A DNA stretch of 64,000 bases from AP-15 sp963733945 (GCA_963733945.1 CAVTFD010000041.1:17225-81224), one strand, 5' to 3'; counted from the first letter of the stretch, positions 47,852 through 57,457 are shown. Notes: generated by a model not told the origin, from the sequence alone. Program-made: numbers and translations.

Positions 47852-48906
47852 CCGAGCCGCTTCTTCTCCTGCGCTGCCCGGTCTTTGATGGCGCTGCCCG
47901 AGTGCGGAAATGCGTGGTCGAGTTGCATTAGCGCGATGCAGGCATTGTGCTTTTGGTTGGCGCGTTCGAGCGACATTCCAAGCTTCAGCAGACCGTCAGG
48001 CGCCTTCGGCCCTTTCGGATAGCGCTGGTATCCCTCGGCAAAGGCGGCCGCCGCCTCAGAGTATTTGCCGCGCGCATAAAAGCTTTCGCCCAGCCAATAC
48101 TGGGCGTTGCCGGCCAACGGATCCTTGGGATGCTGCTGAATAAAGCTGCGCAACGCATCTTCTGCGGCCGGATAGTCTGCTCGCCGCAGCAGACCAAACG
48201 CTGCATTGTATTGCGCGGAGGTCGAGGCAGCAGGCAGCGTCCCCTCGCCGGGCGGACGCAAGGTGCCGCCGCTTGCAGCGCTCGCAATCTGCGGCGTCAA
48301 TTCGGTCGGCTTCGGGTAAGGCCGGTCCCGCGTCGGCCCAGCCGTGCCAGGAGGGGTCAGCGTACCAAAGCTCGCCGATTGATCTGGCGGCGGCAAAGTG
48401 CTGGGCGGCGGAGGTTGGCCATAGGGCATCGCCGTTGCGTCGGTCACCGGTGCAGACTCGCCCGCCGCCATCTCATGACTGCCAGGTGGGCGCCGCGGCG
48501 GCGGGGGCCCTGCCGATCCCGATGATTGGGCCTGGCCTTGACCGAGCCGCACGTCGATGTCGCTGTTTACCTGCTCGAGGCGCTGGCGCAGCTGCTCGAC
48601 CTCGTTTGTCATATTCTCCACGCGGCCGGTCAGGTCGCGCATCTGCTGCTCTAGCCGATCCATCCGGACCTGAAGATTGACGGCGGTGCTGGTGCCGGCA
48701 ACGCCGGCCGGCGCTGTGTCGCCGCTGTCGCGATAAACCTGCCGCTGCAGCATGCTGAGATCCCGCTCGATACGATCGAGCCGCTCCTGCGTCGCGGCAT
48801 CCTGCGCCGCGGCATCCTGGGCAAAAGCCATCACCGCCGGCGCCATCGAAAGCATCACCAGCAGCAGGGCCGGACGGGCTTGCGGCAGGAACGAGCGCCG
48901 GATCAT
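47845..48906 (-). CDS. cpoB: Tol-Pal associated periplasmic protein CpoB (YbgF)
   Basis: Coordinates cell-wall synthesis with outer-membrane constriction. About 353 residues from ATG 48906: signal peptide ending VMAFAQDA, trimerising coiled coil (ERLDRIERDLSMLQRQV ... RMDRLEQQMRDLTGRVENM), a long Pro/Ser-rich linker, and C-terminal TPR repeats from AQYNAAFGLLRRADYPAAEDAL to the end. The linker is longer than in E. coli. Confidence 0.93.
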   Translation of the reverse strand: MIRRSFLPQARPALLLVMLSMAPAVMAFAQDAAAQDAATQERLDRIERDLSMLQRQVYRDSGDTAPAGVAGTSTAVNLQVRMDRLEQQMRDLTGRVENMTNEVEQLRQRLEQVNSDIDVRLGQGQAQSSGSAGPPPPRRPPGSHEMAAGESAPVTDATAMPYGQPPPPSTLPPPDQSASFGTLTPPGTAGPTRDRPYPKPTELTPQIASAASGGTLRPPGEGTLPAASTSAQYNAAFGLLRRADYPAAEDALRSFIQQHPKDPLAGNAQYWLGESFYARGKYSEAAAAFAEGYQRYPKGPKAPDGLLKLGMSLERANQKHNACIALMQLDHAFPHSGSAIKDRAAQEKKRLGC

Positions 48907-49248
48907 CAGGTAGGCCTCTTGGATGCGCGCTGCGGCCTGGGGGTGGCGCGACGTGCGGGATCGAGCGATGCGCATCTACCATGGATGTTAGGGGTGGTTT
49001 TAGGCAAAAAAAGGGCGCGCCGCGAGCCTCGTCCACCCGAAACAGCGGGTATAACGTGCGCCGGGGCTCGTGGCGCAGGACTGGATGCAGCGACGAGGCG
49101 GTCCGGCAGGTCGGGCCGACGGCGCAAGATCAACAGAACCTCGCAATCGGGGCCAGATTCGATCTGCCGATTTACGCTCCAGACAACGTCGGGCTCGCCG
49201 CGAAACAGAATGAAGATGGCCGGGATGGGCCCGGCCAGGATGCCTTGT
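48907..49248. other. Intergenic region between pal and cpoB
   Basis: 342 bp with no gene; it holds the candidate terminator for pal at 49203-49236 and probably the promoter of cpoB. A run of seven A's at 49006-49012 stands out. Confidence 0.5.
49203..49236 (-). terminator. Candidate Rho-independent terminator after pal
   Basis: On the minus strand GGCCGGG-CCCAT-CCCGGCC forms a 7-bp G/C stem (49218-49236), followed by the T-rich tail ATCTTCATTCTGTTT. It starts about 12 nt after the pal stop. The tail is not a clean U-tract. Confidence 0.5.
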
Positions 49249-49734
49249 TCAGTTCACTGTAGTGATGGCGACGCGATTCTGCGCCCAGGCTTCCTCGTTC
49301 GAGCCCACCACGATCGGACGCTCCTTGCCGTAGCTGATCGTCGAAATGCGTGATGCCGGAATGCCCGCAGCGACCAGCACATTCTTGACCGCCGCGGCGC
49401 GGCGCTCGCCAAGGGCGAGGTTGTACTCGCGCGTGCCGCGTTCGTCGCAATGACCCTCGATCGTGACGGAGACGTTCGGGTAGTGCTGCAACCAACTAGC
49501 CTGGCGCTGCAGAATCTGCTGAGCTTCGGAGGTGATATCCGACCTATCGAACTCGAAAAAGACGCGGTCGCCGGCGGTTTGCGCCAGATCCTGCTGCGAG
49601 CCCGGGACCACCGAGCCGACGCCGCTGGGCGGACCGCTTGGGCCGGGCGGACCGGGCGGCGGCGCCGGTGGCGTGCTGCTGCAGGCGGCGAGCAACAAAA
49701 TAACTCCCACTAAGCCAATGACTTTCATACGCAT
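49249..49734 (-). CDS. pal: Peptidoglycan-associated lipoprotein Pal
   Basis: Outer-membrane lipoprotein of the Tol-Pal complex. 161 residues from ATG 49734. Lipobox VILLLAACSS with lipidated Cys18, Pro/Gly linker, then OmpA-C domain VFFEFDRSDITSEAQQIL and VTIEGHCDERGTREYNLALGERRA that binds peptidoglycan. Upstream in-frame codons to 49839 are not part of the gene. Confidence 0.97.
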   Translation of the reverse strand: MRMKVIGLVGVILLLAACSSTPPAPPPGPPGPSGPPSGVGSVVPGSQQDLAQTAGDRVFFEFDRSDITSEAQQILQRQASWLQHYPNVSVTIEGHCDERGTREYNLALGERRAAAVKNVLVAAGIPASRISTISYGKERPIVVGSNEEAWAQNRVAITTVN

Positions 49735-49780
49735 ATCGTTAAACCCCTGCGAAACGGCGCGGACAATGCCCTGTGGCTGC

Positions 49781-51124
49781 TCAGCGCAGCAAGGGAGACC
49801 ATGCCGGATCCGACGCAGCTCCCGGAGTAGGCACGTCACGCTGGTTGTATCCAGTCAAGTCGATTGTTTGCAGGTGCGGCGAACCGCCGTAGCCGCGCGA
49901 ATCGGATGGCCCTTGACTGAAATACATCAACACCCGGCCATTGGGCGCCCAAGTCGGCCCCTCGACAAGAAAGCCCTGCGTTAACAGTCTTTCGCCCGAG
50001 CCGTCCGGATGCATCACCCCGATATAGAACGAGCCGCCGCCGATCTTGGTGAAGGCGATCAAATCGCCGCGCGGCGACCACACCGGTGTGCCGTATTTGC
50101 CAGACCCAAAGCTGATCCGCCTCGCGCCGCCGCCGCCGGCGCTCATCACGTAGAGCTGCTGTGAACCGCCGCGATCGGAATTGAACACGATCTGGCTGCC
50201 GTCCGGCGAGTAGCACGGCGAGGTGTCGATCGCCTGGCTGTCAGTTAAGCGAGTTGCCCGGTGCGTGCGCAGATCAAAAGTGTAGATGTTGGTGGCGCCG
50301 TTTTCGGCGCGGCTCAGGACGACCCGGTTACCGTCAGGCGAAAACCGCGGCGCGAAGGTCATGCCGGGAAAGTCGCCGATCACTTCCTGCTGCCCGGTGT
50401 CGATGTTCAGCAGATAGACGCGCGGGATTTTAGTGGCATAGGACAGGTAGGTGATCTCCTGCGCCGTCGGCGAGAAGCGCGGGGTCAGCACCAGCGCCCG
50501 CCCGTCGGTCAGATATTTGTTGTTGGCGCCATCCTGATCCATGATCGCCAGACGCTTGATCCGGTCCTGAGCCGGGCCGGACTCGGCGACATAGACGATG
50601 CGCGTGTCGAAATATCCCTCTTCCCCGGTGATCCGCTTATAGATCTCGTCGGCGATGATGTGGGCGATGCGGCGCCAATTCTGCGGCGTCGTCGTATAAC
50701 CAAAGCCGGTCAGCTGCTGCTCGGCAAAGACATCCCAAAGCCGGAATTGGACCCCAAGCCTTCCGTCTCCTTGGGTTTGGACCGTGCCGGTAACCAGCGC
50801 CTGGGCGTTGAGCTGCCGCCAGTCGCCAAATCGGGGCGCGGTGCTGTCGGTCGCCGATACGTTCTGGATAAAGCTTCGCGGATCGATCGGCCGAAACAGT
50901 CCGGAGCGTTCGAGATCGGCCGAAATCACGCCGGCGATGTTGCTTCCGGCCTGCGCTTCACCGCCGCCCGCACCGGCAAAGGCCGGAATCGCGATCGGCA
51001 TCGGCTGGACTTGGCCGCTGGTAATGTCGATCCGCAGCTCGGCGCGCGCCGGCGCGCCGGTCCACAGCAGGGCCGCGAGCAAGATGGTCAGCGCGCCGTA
51101 AGGAGCGAGGCGGCGTTGGTTCAT
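49781..51124 (-). CDS. tolB: Tol-Pal system beta-propeller protein TolB
   Basis: Periplasmic six-bladed propeller that binds Pal and TolA. 447 residues from ATG 51124, overlapping the tolA stop (ATGA). Signal peptide LTILLAALLWTGAPARA, N-terminal D1 domain (IPAFAGAGGGEAQAGSNIAG), then blades with PRFSPTAQEITYLSY, FAPRFSPDGNRVVLSR and CYSPDGSQIVFNSDRGG. Confidence 0.97.
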   Translation of the reverse strand: MNQRRLAPYGALTILLAALLWTGAPARAELRIDITSGQVQPMPIAIPAFAGAGGGEAQAGSNIAGVISADLERSGLFRPIDPRSFIQNVSATDSTAPRFGDWRQLNAQALVTGTVQTQGDGRLGVQFRLWDVFAEQQLTGFGYTTTPQNWRRIAHIIADEIYKRITGEEGYFDTRIVYVAESGPAQDRIKRLAIMDQDGANNKYLTDGRALVLTPRFSPTAQEITYLSYATKIPRVYLLNIDTGQQEVIGDFPGMTFAPRFSPDGNRVVLSRAENGATNIYTFDLRTHRATRLTDSQAIDTSPCYSPDGSQIVFNSDRGGSQQLYVMSAGGGGARRISFGSGKYGTPVWSPRGDLIAFTKIGGGSFYIGVMHPDGSGERLLTQGFLVEGPTWAPNGRVLMYFSQGPSDSRGYGGSPHLQTIDLTGYNQRDVPTPGAASDPAWSPLLR

Positions 51125-52119
51125 AACAAATCCTTTGGGCTGAAATCGACAACCATGTCCTTCCAGACATCGTATTTGTCTGGTGGGAGGCGGAGGGGCC
51201 GGCATAGCGGGTTGAAAAAGGCGCGCCGGGCGCTTTCCGCGGCGGCGCGGAAGAACGGATCGGCATTGGCCCGCCCCTGATCGACGATCGTCGCCTGTTG
51301 GACCATGCCGTCGGGTCCGACTTCGACCCGGAGTTCGACGACCAGATCCTTGGCGTCACGTGCGCCCGCCGGGATGTTCCAGCAGCGCGAGATCTGCTCA
51401 CGGATCATGTCGACCTCGCTCGCGCTCAGCTGGCTGCCCAAAGGCGCGCGGGGCTGAGACGACGCGGTTCCCGAAGCGGTCCGCATTCGCTGCGGCGGCT
51501 CGTCCGGCGATGGCGCGGTGTCCTGCGCGGCCAGATTTTTCAACAGCGCGTCGAACTGTCCGGGATCGTATTTCCTGGCTTCGGCCTTTGCCTCGGCCCG
51601 CGCGATCTGCTGTGGCTTTTCGGGTGTCGGTTGAGGCGCTTCGACTTTCTCGACCGGCTTCGGCGGCGGTGGCGGCGGCGCCGGCTTGGGCTCGGGCAGC
51701 GGAGGCGGGGGAGGGGGTGGCGCCGGCTTCTGCTCCGGCGGCGCTGGCGCCGGCGGCGCTGGGGGGGCCGCGGCGGCGGAGGGCGGCGGCGCCGGTTGGG
51801 GTGGGGTCGGCTCGGGTTCGGGCTTTGGCCCCGGCGGACCCGGCACCGGCACATCCGGCTTGGCCTCGCGTTCGGGCATATTCGGGTTGGGATGCGTTGC
51901 CCGGGTCTCCGGCCCCATCGTCACCAGCTGAACAGCGATCGGCATTTCCTGCGGCGTCGGCGGGTGAAACAGGGTCGGTAGACCAAAGATGAAAAGGCTG
52001 CCGAGGACGAGATGCAATGCTCCCGACAAGGCCAGACCGCGCCGACCGACGCCGTCGGGCATCGCCTCCGGGAGCTGGGGTTCCGGCGGGAGGGCCGGTT
52101 CGGCAATGGCCAGGCTCAT
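51121..52119 (-). CDS. tolA: TolA-like energy-transducing protein
   Basis: Links the inner-membrane TolQR motor to TolB-Pal. 332 residues: N-terminal TM (LALSGALHLVLGSLFIFGLP), long Pro/Ala/Lys-rich periplasmic spacer (~80-190) that is unusually proline-rich instead of the Lys/Ala helix of E. coli, and a C-terminal TonB/TolA domain (ISRCWNIPAGARDAKDLVVELRV). The C-terminal fold supports TolA over TonB, as does the operon. Confidence 0.93.
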   Translation of the reverse strand: MSLAIAEPALPPEPQLPEAMPDGVGRRGLALSGALHLVLGSLFIFGLPTLFHPPTPQEMPIAVQLVTMGPETRATHPNPNMPEREAKPDVPVPGPPGPKPEPEPTPPQPAPPPSAAAAPPAPPAPAPPEQKPAPPPPPPPLPEPKPAPPPPPPKPVEKVEAPQPTPEKPQQIARAEAKAEARKYDPGQFDALLKNLAAQDTAPSPDEPPQRMRTASGTASSQPRAPLGSQLSASEVDMIREQISRCWNIPAGARDAKDLVVELRVEVGPDGMVQQATIVDQGRANADPFFRAAAESARRAFFNPLCRPLRLPPDKYDVWKDMVVDFSPKDLL

Positions 52120-52143
52120 CCTTGCGCGCCCGCGGCCCGGTTC

Positions 52144-52644
52144 TCAGTGCTTTGCAGTCCGTGCCGGGGTCGCGGCGGTGGCCGCCTCATGGGCGGTCGT
52201 GTCCGCCACTCCTCTCGGCGTCTGCGCGATCAGCGAAACCTTGTGAAAGCCCGCCGCGCTGATCAGGCTCATGACCTCGAGCACGCGGCCGTAATCGATC
52301 GACTTGTCGGCCCTGACATAAACAAGTGCGTCGGGGTTGGCCCCGGTGATCGCCTGCAGGCGAGGCACAAGGGCTTCGGTCGGCAGCTCGGTGTCCTGAA
52401 TAAAGATCTTGCCCTCATTGTTAACGGTAATGACCAGCGGCTCTTTCGGCTCGGTGATCGGCGGCGCCTGGGTCTGAGGCAAGTCGACCGGCACCCCCAC
52501 GGTCAGCAGCGGGGCCGCGACCATGAACACGACGAGCAGCACCAGCATGACATCGACGAGCGGCGTCACATTGATTTCGGCCATCGGCCGATAGCGCCCG
52601 GCGCGGATGACGCGGCCGTTGCCGCTGAGGCTCGACAGCGCCAC
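52144..52644 (-). CDS. tolR: TolR (ExbD family) motor component
   Basis: Inner-membrane protein with one TM helix and a periplasmic peptidoglycan-binding domain. AEINVTPLVDVMLVLLVVFMV contains the conserved proton-pathway Asp in LVDVML. 166 residues. Lies 3 bp after tolQ. Confidence 0.97.
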   Translation of the reverse strand: MALSSLSGNGRVIRAGRYRPMAEINVTPLVDVMLVLLVVFMVAAPLLTVGVPVDLPQTQAPPITEPKEPLVITVNNEGKIFIQDTELPTEALVPRLQAITGANPDALVYVRADKSIDYGRVLEVMSLISAAGFHKVSLIAQTPRGVADTTAHEAATAATPARTAKH

Positions 52645-52647
52645 TGG

Positions 52648-53376
52648 TCAGGGCCTCTCGTCGAGCTGGCGCGATAAGATCGCACTGAATTCCGAGGAAA
52701 AGGCTTCGAGGCGACCGGCGTAGCGCCCGAAATCGGTTGCCAGTTTGTTGTAGGCGATGACCGCAGGGATCGCAGCGACAAGACCGAGCGCGGTGGCGAA
52801 CAGCGATTCGGCGATGCCGGGGGCGACGACTGCGAGGCTGGTGTTCTTGGAGGCGGCGATCGACTGAAAGCTGTCCATGATGCCCCAGACCGTGCCGAAC
52901 AGCCCGACAAACGGCGCGGTCGCGCCGACCGTCGCGAGAAACGCCATGAAGCGCTCGACCCTCTCCATCTCGCGGCCGACGGTGACGTTCATGACCCGCT
53001 CGATACGCTGCTGCAGGCTCGCGCGCATGATCGCGGTGCCGAGCAGGCCCTTGGCGGCGCTGCGCCGCCACTCGCGCATCGCCGCCGAAAACACCGCGGT
53101 CATCGGATCGGGCGGACGCTGGCCGACACGCTCGTAAAGATCGTCGAGCGAGCCCCCCGACCAGAAACTTTCCTCGAAGCTCGACGCCGCATGGCGCAGG
53201 CGGCGCAGCCGGATCACCTTGTCGAATATAACCGCCCACGACCAGAACGATGCGAGCAACAAGATCAGCATGACGATTTTGACGATGGCATCTGATTGCA
53301 GAAACAACGCAATGATCGAAAGGTCATGGGGAACCGCACCGGCGAGCGGCAGGGTGTCGACAGCGGAAGGCGGCAT
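52648..53376 (-). CDS. tolQ: TolQ (ExbB family) motor component
   Basis: Forms the proton channel with TolR. 242 residues, three membrane helices (VKIVMLILLLASFWSWAVIF; ATVGATAPFVGLFGTVWGIM; ATALGLVAAIPAVIAYN). GATAPFVGLFGTVWGIM is the family signature. ybgC, which commonly precedes tolQ, is absent; ruvB follows directly upstream at 71 bp. Confidence 0.97.
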   Translation of the reverse strand: MPPSAVDTLPLAGAVPHDLSIIALFLQSDAIVKIVMLILLLASFWSWAVIFDKVIRLRRLRHAASSFEESFWSGGSLDDLYERVGQRPPDPMTAVFSAAMREWRRSAAKGLLGTAIMRASLQQRIERVMNVTVGREMERVERFMAFLATVGATAPFVGLFGTVWGIMDSFQSIAASKNTSLAVVAPGIAESLFATALGLVAAIPAVIAYNKLATDFGRYAGRLEAFSSEFSAILSRQLDERP

Positions 53377-53447
53377 TCTTTGAACCTTTTATGGCGTCTT
53401 TTGGACGATCGACGGTATGGGCGTCGGCATCGGTGTCCGCAGCGGCG

Positions 53448-54518
53448 TCACGGCACCTCCTCGGCCTCGTCGGCGGCCGGCAAGCGCCCCAGAAGGTCGA
53501 GCTGGGCCGGCAACACCGACGGCATCGGCAGACCAAGATGGCGAAAGGCGAGCTGGGTCAGCATGCGGCCGCGCGGCGTGCGCTGCACAAACCCTTCCTG
53601 GATCAGGTAAGGCTCGATGACCTCTTCGACGACGTCGCGCTCGTCGCCGAGAGCCGCCGCCATGGTCTCGACCCCGACCGGACCGCCGCCGTAGTTCTCG
53701 GCGATGCAGCGCAGATAGCGCCGGTCCATGCCGTCGAGCCCGCATCCGTCGACTTCGAGCCGCAATAGCGCCGCGTCAGCCGCGGCGAGGTCGACCATCG
53801 CCAGGCCCTCGACCGCGGCAAAGTCGCGAATCCGCCGCAGCAGACGCATCGCCACGCGCGGCGTGCCGCGGGCGCGGCGGGCGACCTCCGCGGCGCCGTC
53901 CGCCCGCAAATTAAATGCGAGCACCCGGGCGCCGCGGCCGACGATCATCGCGAGCTCGGCCGGCTCGTAAAACAACAGCCGCAGCGGGATGCCAAAGCGC
54001 TCGCGCAAAGGTCGGGTGATCAGCCCCGACCGGGTCGTGGCTCCGACCAACGTGAAGGGCGGCAACGGATAGCGAATGGAATGAGCGCCCGGCCCCTCGC
54101 CAATGATCAGATCGAGGTGAAAATCCTCCATCGCCGGATAGAGGATTTCCTCGACCGAGGGGGCCAGCCGATGGATTTCGTCGATAAACAGGACGTCGCG
54201 CGGCTGGAGATTGGTCAAAAGCGCGGCGAGATCGCCGGCGCGTTGAATGACCGGGCCCGAAGTAGCGCGAAAGCCCACTCCCATCTCGCGCGCAACGATC
54301 TGCGCCAAGGTGGTTTTGCCGAGCCCCGGCGGCCCGAACAACAGCACGTGGTCGAGCGCTTCGCCGCGCGCTTTGGCGGCCTCGATAAAGACGCCCAGAT
54401 TGTCCCGCAGCTGGCGCTGGCCGACGAAGTCGGCCAAGGTCAGCGGCCGTAGCGAAGCCTCGGCGGCATCCTGCTCGGCGCGTTCGGGGGCGATGATGCG
54501 TGATCCGGCCTCGCTCAT
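53448..54518 (-). CDS. ruvB: Holliday junction ATP-dependent DNA helicase RuvB
   Basis: AAA+ motor of branch migration. 356 residues: LADFVGQRQLRDNL, Walker A LLFGPPGLGKTTLA, Walker B VLFIDEIHRL, sensor 1 LVGATTRSGL, arginine-finger region RERFGI, and C-terminal winged helix GFVQRTPRGRMLT. It lies 13 bp after ruvA. Confidence 0.98.
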   Translation of the reverse strand: MSEAGSRIIAPERAEQDAAEASLRPLTLADFVGQRQLRDNLGVFIEAAKARGEALDHVLLFGPPGLGKTTLAQIVAREMGVGFRATSGPVIQRAGDLAALLTNLQPRDVLFIDEIHRLAPSVEEILYPAMEDFHLDLIIGEGPGAHSIRYPLPPFTLVGATTRSGLITRPLRERFGIPLRLLFYEPAELAMIVGRGARVLAFNLRADGAAEVARRARGTPRVAMRLLRRIRDFAAVEGLAMVDLAAADAALLRLEVDGCGLDGMDRRYLRCIAENYGGGPVGVETMAAALGDERDVVEEVIEPYLIQEGFVQRTPRGRMLTQLAFRHLGLPMPSVLPAQLDLLGRLPAADEAEEVP

Positions 54519-54531
54519 GACCCGACAGCTC

Positions 54532-55143
54532 TCACGGGGCGCGCTCCTGAAGCGCCGCGCGGATCAGCGCGTCGACCCCGGCGCCGCTGCCGAGCCGGTT
54601 CATTGCCATCCCTACCGCGGCAAAGGCCTCGGCGCGTCCCCATTGGAGATTGACCAGCGCCGAAACGGCGTCAGCGGCTGGGCCGCTTTCGGCACCGGCT
54701 GAGGATCCCAACGGCGTGGACAAAGAAGGCGCGGGGGCGAGCCCGCTAACCTTGTCCTTGAGCTCGTTGACGATGCGCGCGGCAAGCCTGGGTCCGACTC
54801 CGTCAGCACGCGCCAGTACCGCGCGATCTTGGGCGAAAATGGCGAGACCGAGTTCCTCGGCAGGCACCGCTGAGAGGATGGAAAGGGCCAGTCGCGCGCC
54901 CACCCCCTGAACCGTCGTCAGCAGCCGGAACCAGTCGCGTTCAGCCGCGTCAATAAAGCCGTAGAGGTGGATGTGGTCCTCGCGCACATGCGTTTCGATC
55001 AACAGACGCGCGGGCGTGCCCGCCGGCGGCAGGCGGCCAATCGTCCGGGTCGAGCAGAAGGCGAGATAACCAACACCGCCGACGTCGATGACCGCGCTGT
55101 CCTCACCGACCGAATCGACGATCCCGGCGAGCTGGGCGATCAT
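54532..55143 (-). CDS. ruvA: Holliday junction branch migration protein RuvA
   Basis: Tetrameric junction-binding subunit. About 203 residues from ATG 55143: OB-fold start MIAQLAGIVDSVGEDSAVIDVGGVGY (in two parts), HVREDHIHLYGF, HhH motifs VQGVGARLALSIL and ADGVGPRLAARIVNELKDK, flexible linker, and C-terminal RuvB-binding domain. Overlaps ruvC by 4 bp. Confidence 0.97.
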   Translation of the reverse strand: MIAQLAGIVDSVGEDSAVIDVGGVGYLAFCSTRTIGRLPPAGTPARLLIETHVREDHIHLYGFIDAAERDWFRLLTTVQGVGARLALSILSAVPAEELGLAIFAQDRAVLARADGVGPRLAARIVNELKDKVSGLAPAPSLSTPLGSSAGAESGPAADAVSALVNLQWGRAEAFAAVGMAMNRLGSGAGVDALIRAALQERAP

Positions 55144-55634
55144 CGGATTGCTTCCCAGGCGCGGCGGGTCAGCGCTAGGTGGGCATGACAAATCGCCACA
55201 GCAAGCGCATCGGCGGCGTCGGCCGCACCGGTCTCACAGCCGGGCAAGATCCGCCGAACCATCATCTGCACTTGCGACTTCTCGGCATGTCCGGCCCCGA
55301 CGACCGCCTTTTTGATCAAATTCGCCGAATATTCGGCGACCGGCAGCCCGCGCTCGGCCGGAGCCAGCAGCACGACGCCGCGGGCGACGCCGAGCTTCAA
55401 GGTCGAAGCCGGGTTGCGATTGACGAAGGTCTCCTCTACCGCGGCCTCGTCAGGGTGAAAGCGTTCGAGCACATCGCCGATCTGGCGAAACAGCGACACC
55501 AGTCGCATTGCCAGCGGCTGATCGGTCGCGGCGTGCGACACCCCGTTCGCGACATGAGTAAGACGATTGCCGTCGACGTCGATAACTCCCCAGCCGGTAT
55601 GCCTCAGCCCGGGATCGAGCCCCAAGACGCGCAT
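55140..55634 (-). CDS. ruvC: Crossover junction endodeoxyribonuclease RuvC
   Basis: Holliday junction resolvase, RNase H fold. 164 residues: first catalytic Asp in VLGLDPGLRHTGWG, Glu in AAVEETFVNRNP, terminal acidic residues in TGAADAADALAVAICHAH. Completes the ruvC-ruvA-ruvB operon. Confidence 0.97.
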   Translation of the reverse strand: MRVLGLDPGLRHTGWGVIDVDGNRLTHVANGVSHAATDQPLAMRLVSLFRQIGDVLERFHPDEAAVEETFVNRNPASTLKLGVARGVVLLAPAERGLPVAEYSANLIKKAVVGAGHAEKSQVQMMVRRILPGCETGAADAADALAVAICHAHLALTRRAWEAIR

Positions 55635-55645
55635 CGCCTAGAACC

Positions 55646-55668
55646 CCTCCCCCCCGGACCGGGGGGAA
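55646..55668. repeat. G/C inverted repeat between yebC and ruvC
   Basis: CCCCCCGG-ACC-GGGGGG type hairpin (palindrome CCCCCCGGTCCGGGGGG read on the minus strand). It lacks a T-tract, so it is more REP-like than a terminator. Confidence 0.4.
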
Positions 55669-55705
55669 AGGGAGCAAGCAGTCGGCTCGGCTCGATCGGT
55701 CATTC

Positions 55706-56455
55706 TCAGGCGCCAAGCCGCGCCATTACGTCCTCAGCGACTTCGAAATTAGCGTAGACGTTCTGGACATCGTCGCTGTCCTCGAGCGTCTCGAGCAGCT
55801 TGAAGAGGGCTATCGCGTTGTCCTCGTCGATCGCCGCCGTCGTCTTTGGCCGCCAGGCGAGCCGGGCCGAACTAACCGGGCCGAAGCGCTGTTCGAGCGC
55901 ATCGCGCACAGTGTTGAAATCGTCCGTGGCGCTGGTCACCAGATGCTGCTCGGAATCGCTTTCGACATTGTCGGCGCCGGCCTCGATGACCGCCTCGAAC
56001 ATGTCCTCGGCGCTCGCCGCTCCCGCCGGATAGACGATCTCGCCGACGCGATCGAACAGGAAGCCAACGCTGTTGGTCTCGCCAAGCGCACCCCCGGCCT
56101 TGGTGAAGGCGGCGCGAATTTCGCTGGCGGTGCGGTTCCGGTTATCGGTCAGCGCCTCGACGATGACCGCGGTCCCACCTGGCCCGTAGCCTTCGTAGCG
56201 CACTTCGTCATAGGCCGAATCGGCCTCGCCGCCCGCGCCGCGCCGGATCGCTCGATCGACCGTATCCTTCGGCATATTGGCTTGGCGGGCGGCCAGCACC
56301 GCAGCGCGCAGCCGCGGGTTCGCAGCGGGATCGGGCAGCCCAGTACGGGCCGCAGTCGTCAATTCCCGGATGATCTTGGTGAAGACCTTGCCGCGCTTTT
56401 TGTCCTGCGCGCCTTTCCGGTACATGATATTTTTGAATTGCGAGTGGCCTGCCAT
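55706..56455 (-). CDS. yebC: YebC/PmpR family transcriptional regulator
   Basis: 249-residue TACO1-like protein. Signature AGHSQFKNIMYRKGAQDKKRGKVFTKI (in two parts), YEGYGPGGTAVIVEALTDNRNRT and GFLFDR. Family members bind DNA or act on translation at polyproline stretches. It sits upstream of ruvCAB as in most proteobacteria. AGHSQFKNIM differs from the common GHSKWANI, which is tolerated in the family. Confidence 0.95.
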   Translation of the reverse strand: MAGHSQFKNIMYRKGAQDKKRGKVFTKIIRELTTAARTGLPDPAANPRLRAAVLAARQANMPKDTVDRAIRRGAGGEADSAYDEVRYEGYGPGGTAVIVEALTDNRNRTASEIRAAFTKAGGALGETNSVGFLFDRVGEIVYPAGAASAEDMFEAVIEAGADNVESDSEQHLVTSATDDFNTVRDALEQRFGPVSSARLAWRPKTTAAIDEDNAIALFKLLETLEDSDDVQNVYANFEVAEDVMARLGA

Positions 56456-56603
56456 CGATCTCCGCGCGGCTCCCCGTCGGCCTCGGGTGTGAAACCCTTC
56501 ATAGGGGCTGTCAACCGGGCTAACAACCTAATATGGCAGGATTGGGGCATCTGGGCGCGATCCGAGCGGCCTTGCTAACCGCCCAATTCCTGGTAGTTCG
56601 GGC

Positions 56604-57419
56604 TCAGCTGCGCGGCAGCTGTTGCATCAGGCGCCCGCCAATTCGTACCGGCTCTACCCGTCGGGCGAGGCCGTTATCGTCGTCGGTCTCGAGCAGAATC
56701 CCGCACAAAGTGCCCTCGCCCTCGGCGACTTGCGGTCGCTCGCCCGGCATCTTGGTGACAAAGCGGCGCACCACCGGGCCTTTTTGCAGCCCGATCACCG
56801 AATCATAGTCACCGCACATCCCGGCATCAGTCTGATAAGCGGTGCCGCCCGGCAGGATCTGAGCGTCGGCTGTCGGGACGTGGCAGTGCGTGCCGAACAC
56901 GGCCGAGACGCGGCCGTCGGCAAAATGGCCGAGCGCCATCTTCTCGCTCGACGCCTCGGCATGAAAATCGACGAGGATCGCCGCCACGCCGGCACCGAGC
57001 GGATGATTGGCGAGGATCGAATCGAGCCGGGCAAAGGGGTCGTCGAGCGCGTCCATGAACAACCGGCCCATCAAGTTGATCACCAGCACGGTTCGACCGC
57101 CGCCGACCGGGTGCAGCCGCCAGCCCGCACCGGGCGTTCCGGGAGGAAAATTCGCCGGACGCAGCACACACGGGTCGCGGTCGATATAGGGGATCAGCTC
57201 GCGCTGGTCCCAGACGTGATTGCCGGTCGTCAGAATGTCGACGCCGCAATCGTAGAATTCGCCGCTGATGCGCTCGGTCAGGCCGAAACCACCGGCTGCG
57301 TTCTCGGCATTGACGACGACGAGATCGAGGGCGAGTTCGCGCCGCAGCGCCGGCACAAGCTGTTTGACCACATCGCGGCCCGGCCGCCCCATCACGTCGC
57401 CGCAGAACAAGATTTTCAC
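56604..57419 (-). CDS. YmdB-family metallophosphoesterase (TIGR00282)
   Basis: 271-residue calcineurin-like phosphoesterase. ILFCGDVMGRPGRDVVKQ, VVNAENAAGGFGLT, ILTTGNHVWDQRELI, VDFHAEASSEKMALGHFADGRVSAVFGTHCHVPTAD carry the di-metal ligands. YmdB proteins hydrolyse 2',3'-cAMP. It sits next to the 6S RNA gene where ygfA (5-formyl-THF cyclo-ligase) is more usual. Confidence 0.92.
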   Translation of the reverse strand: MKILFCGDVMGRPGRDVVKQLVPALRRELALDLVVVNAENAAGGFGLTERISGEFYDCGVDILTTGNHVWDQRELIPYIDRDPCVLRPANFPPGTPGAGWRLHPVGGGRTVLVINLMGRLFMDALDDPFARLDSILANHPLGAGVAAILVDFHAEASSEKMALGHFADGRVSAVFGTHCHVPTADAQILPGGTAYQTDAGMCGDYDSVIGLQKGPVVRRFVTKMPGERPQVAEGEGTLCGILLETDDDNGLARRVEPVRIGGRLMQQLPRS

Positions 57420-57457
57420 GATGATCGCACCGCGCGCCTGGCCCCTGGATCAGAGCT

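Noticed and set aside
51540..51990. Long plus-strand frames rich in Arg/Gly/Ala opposite tolA
   Set aside because: These are antisense readings of the Pro-rich tolA linker with no independent support.
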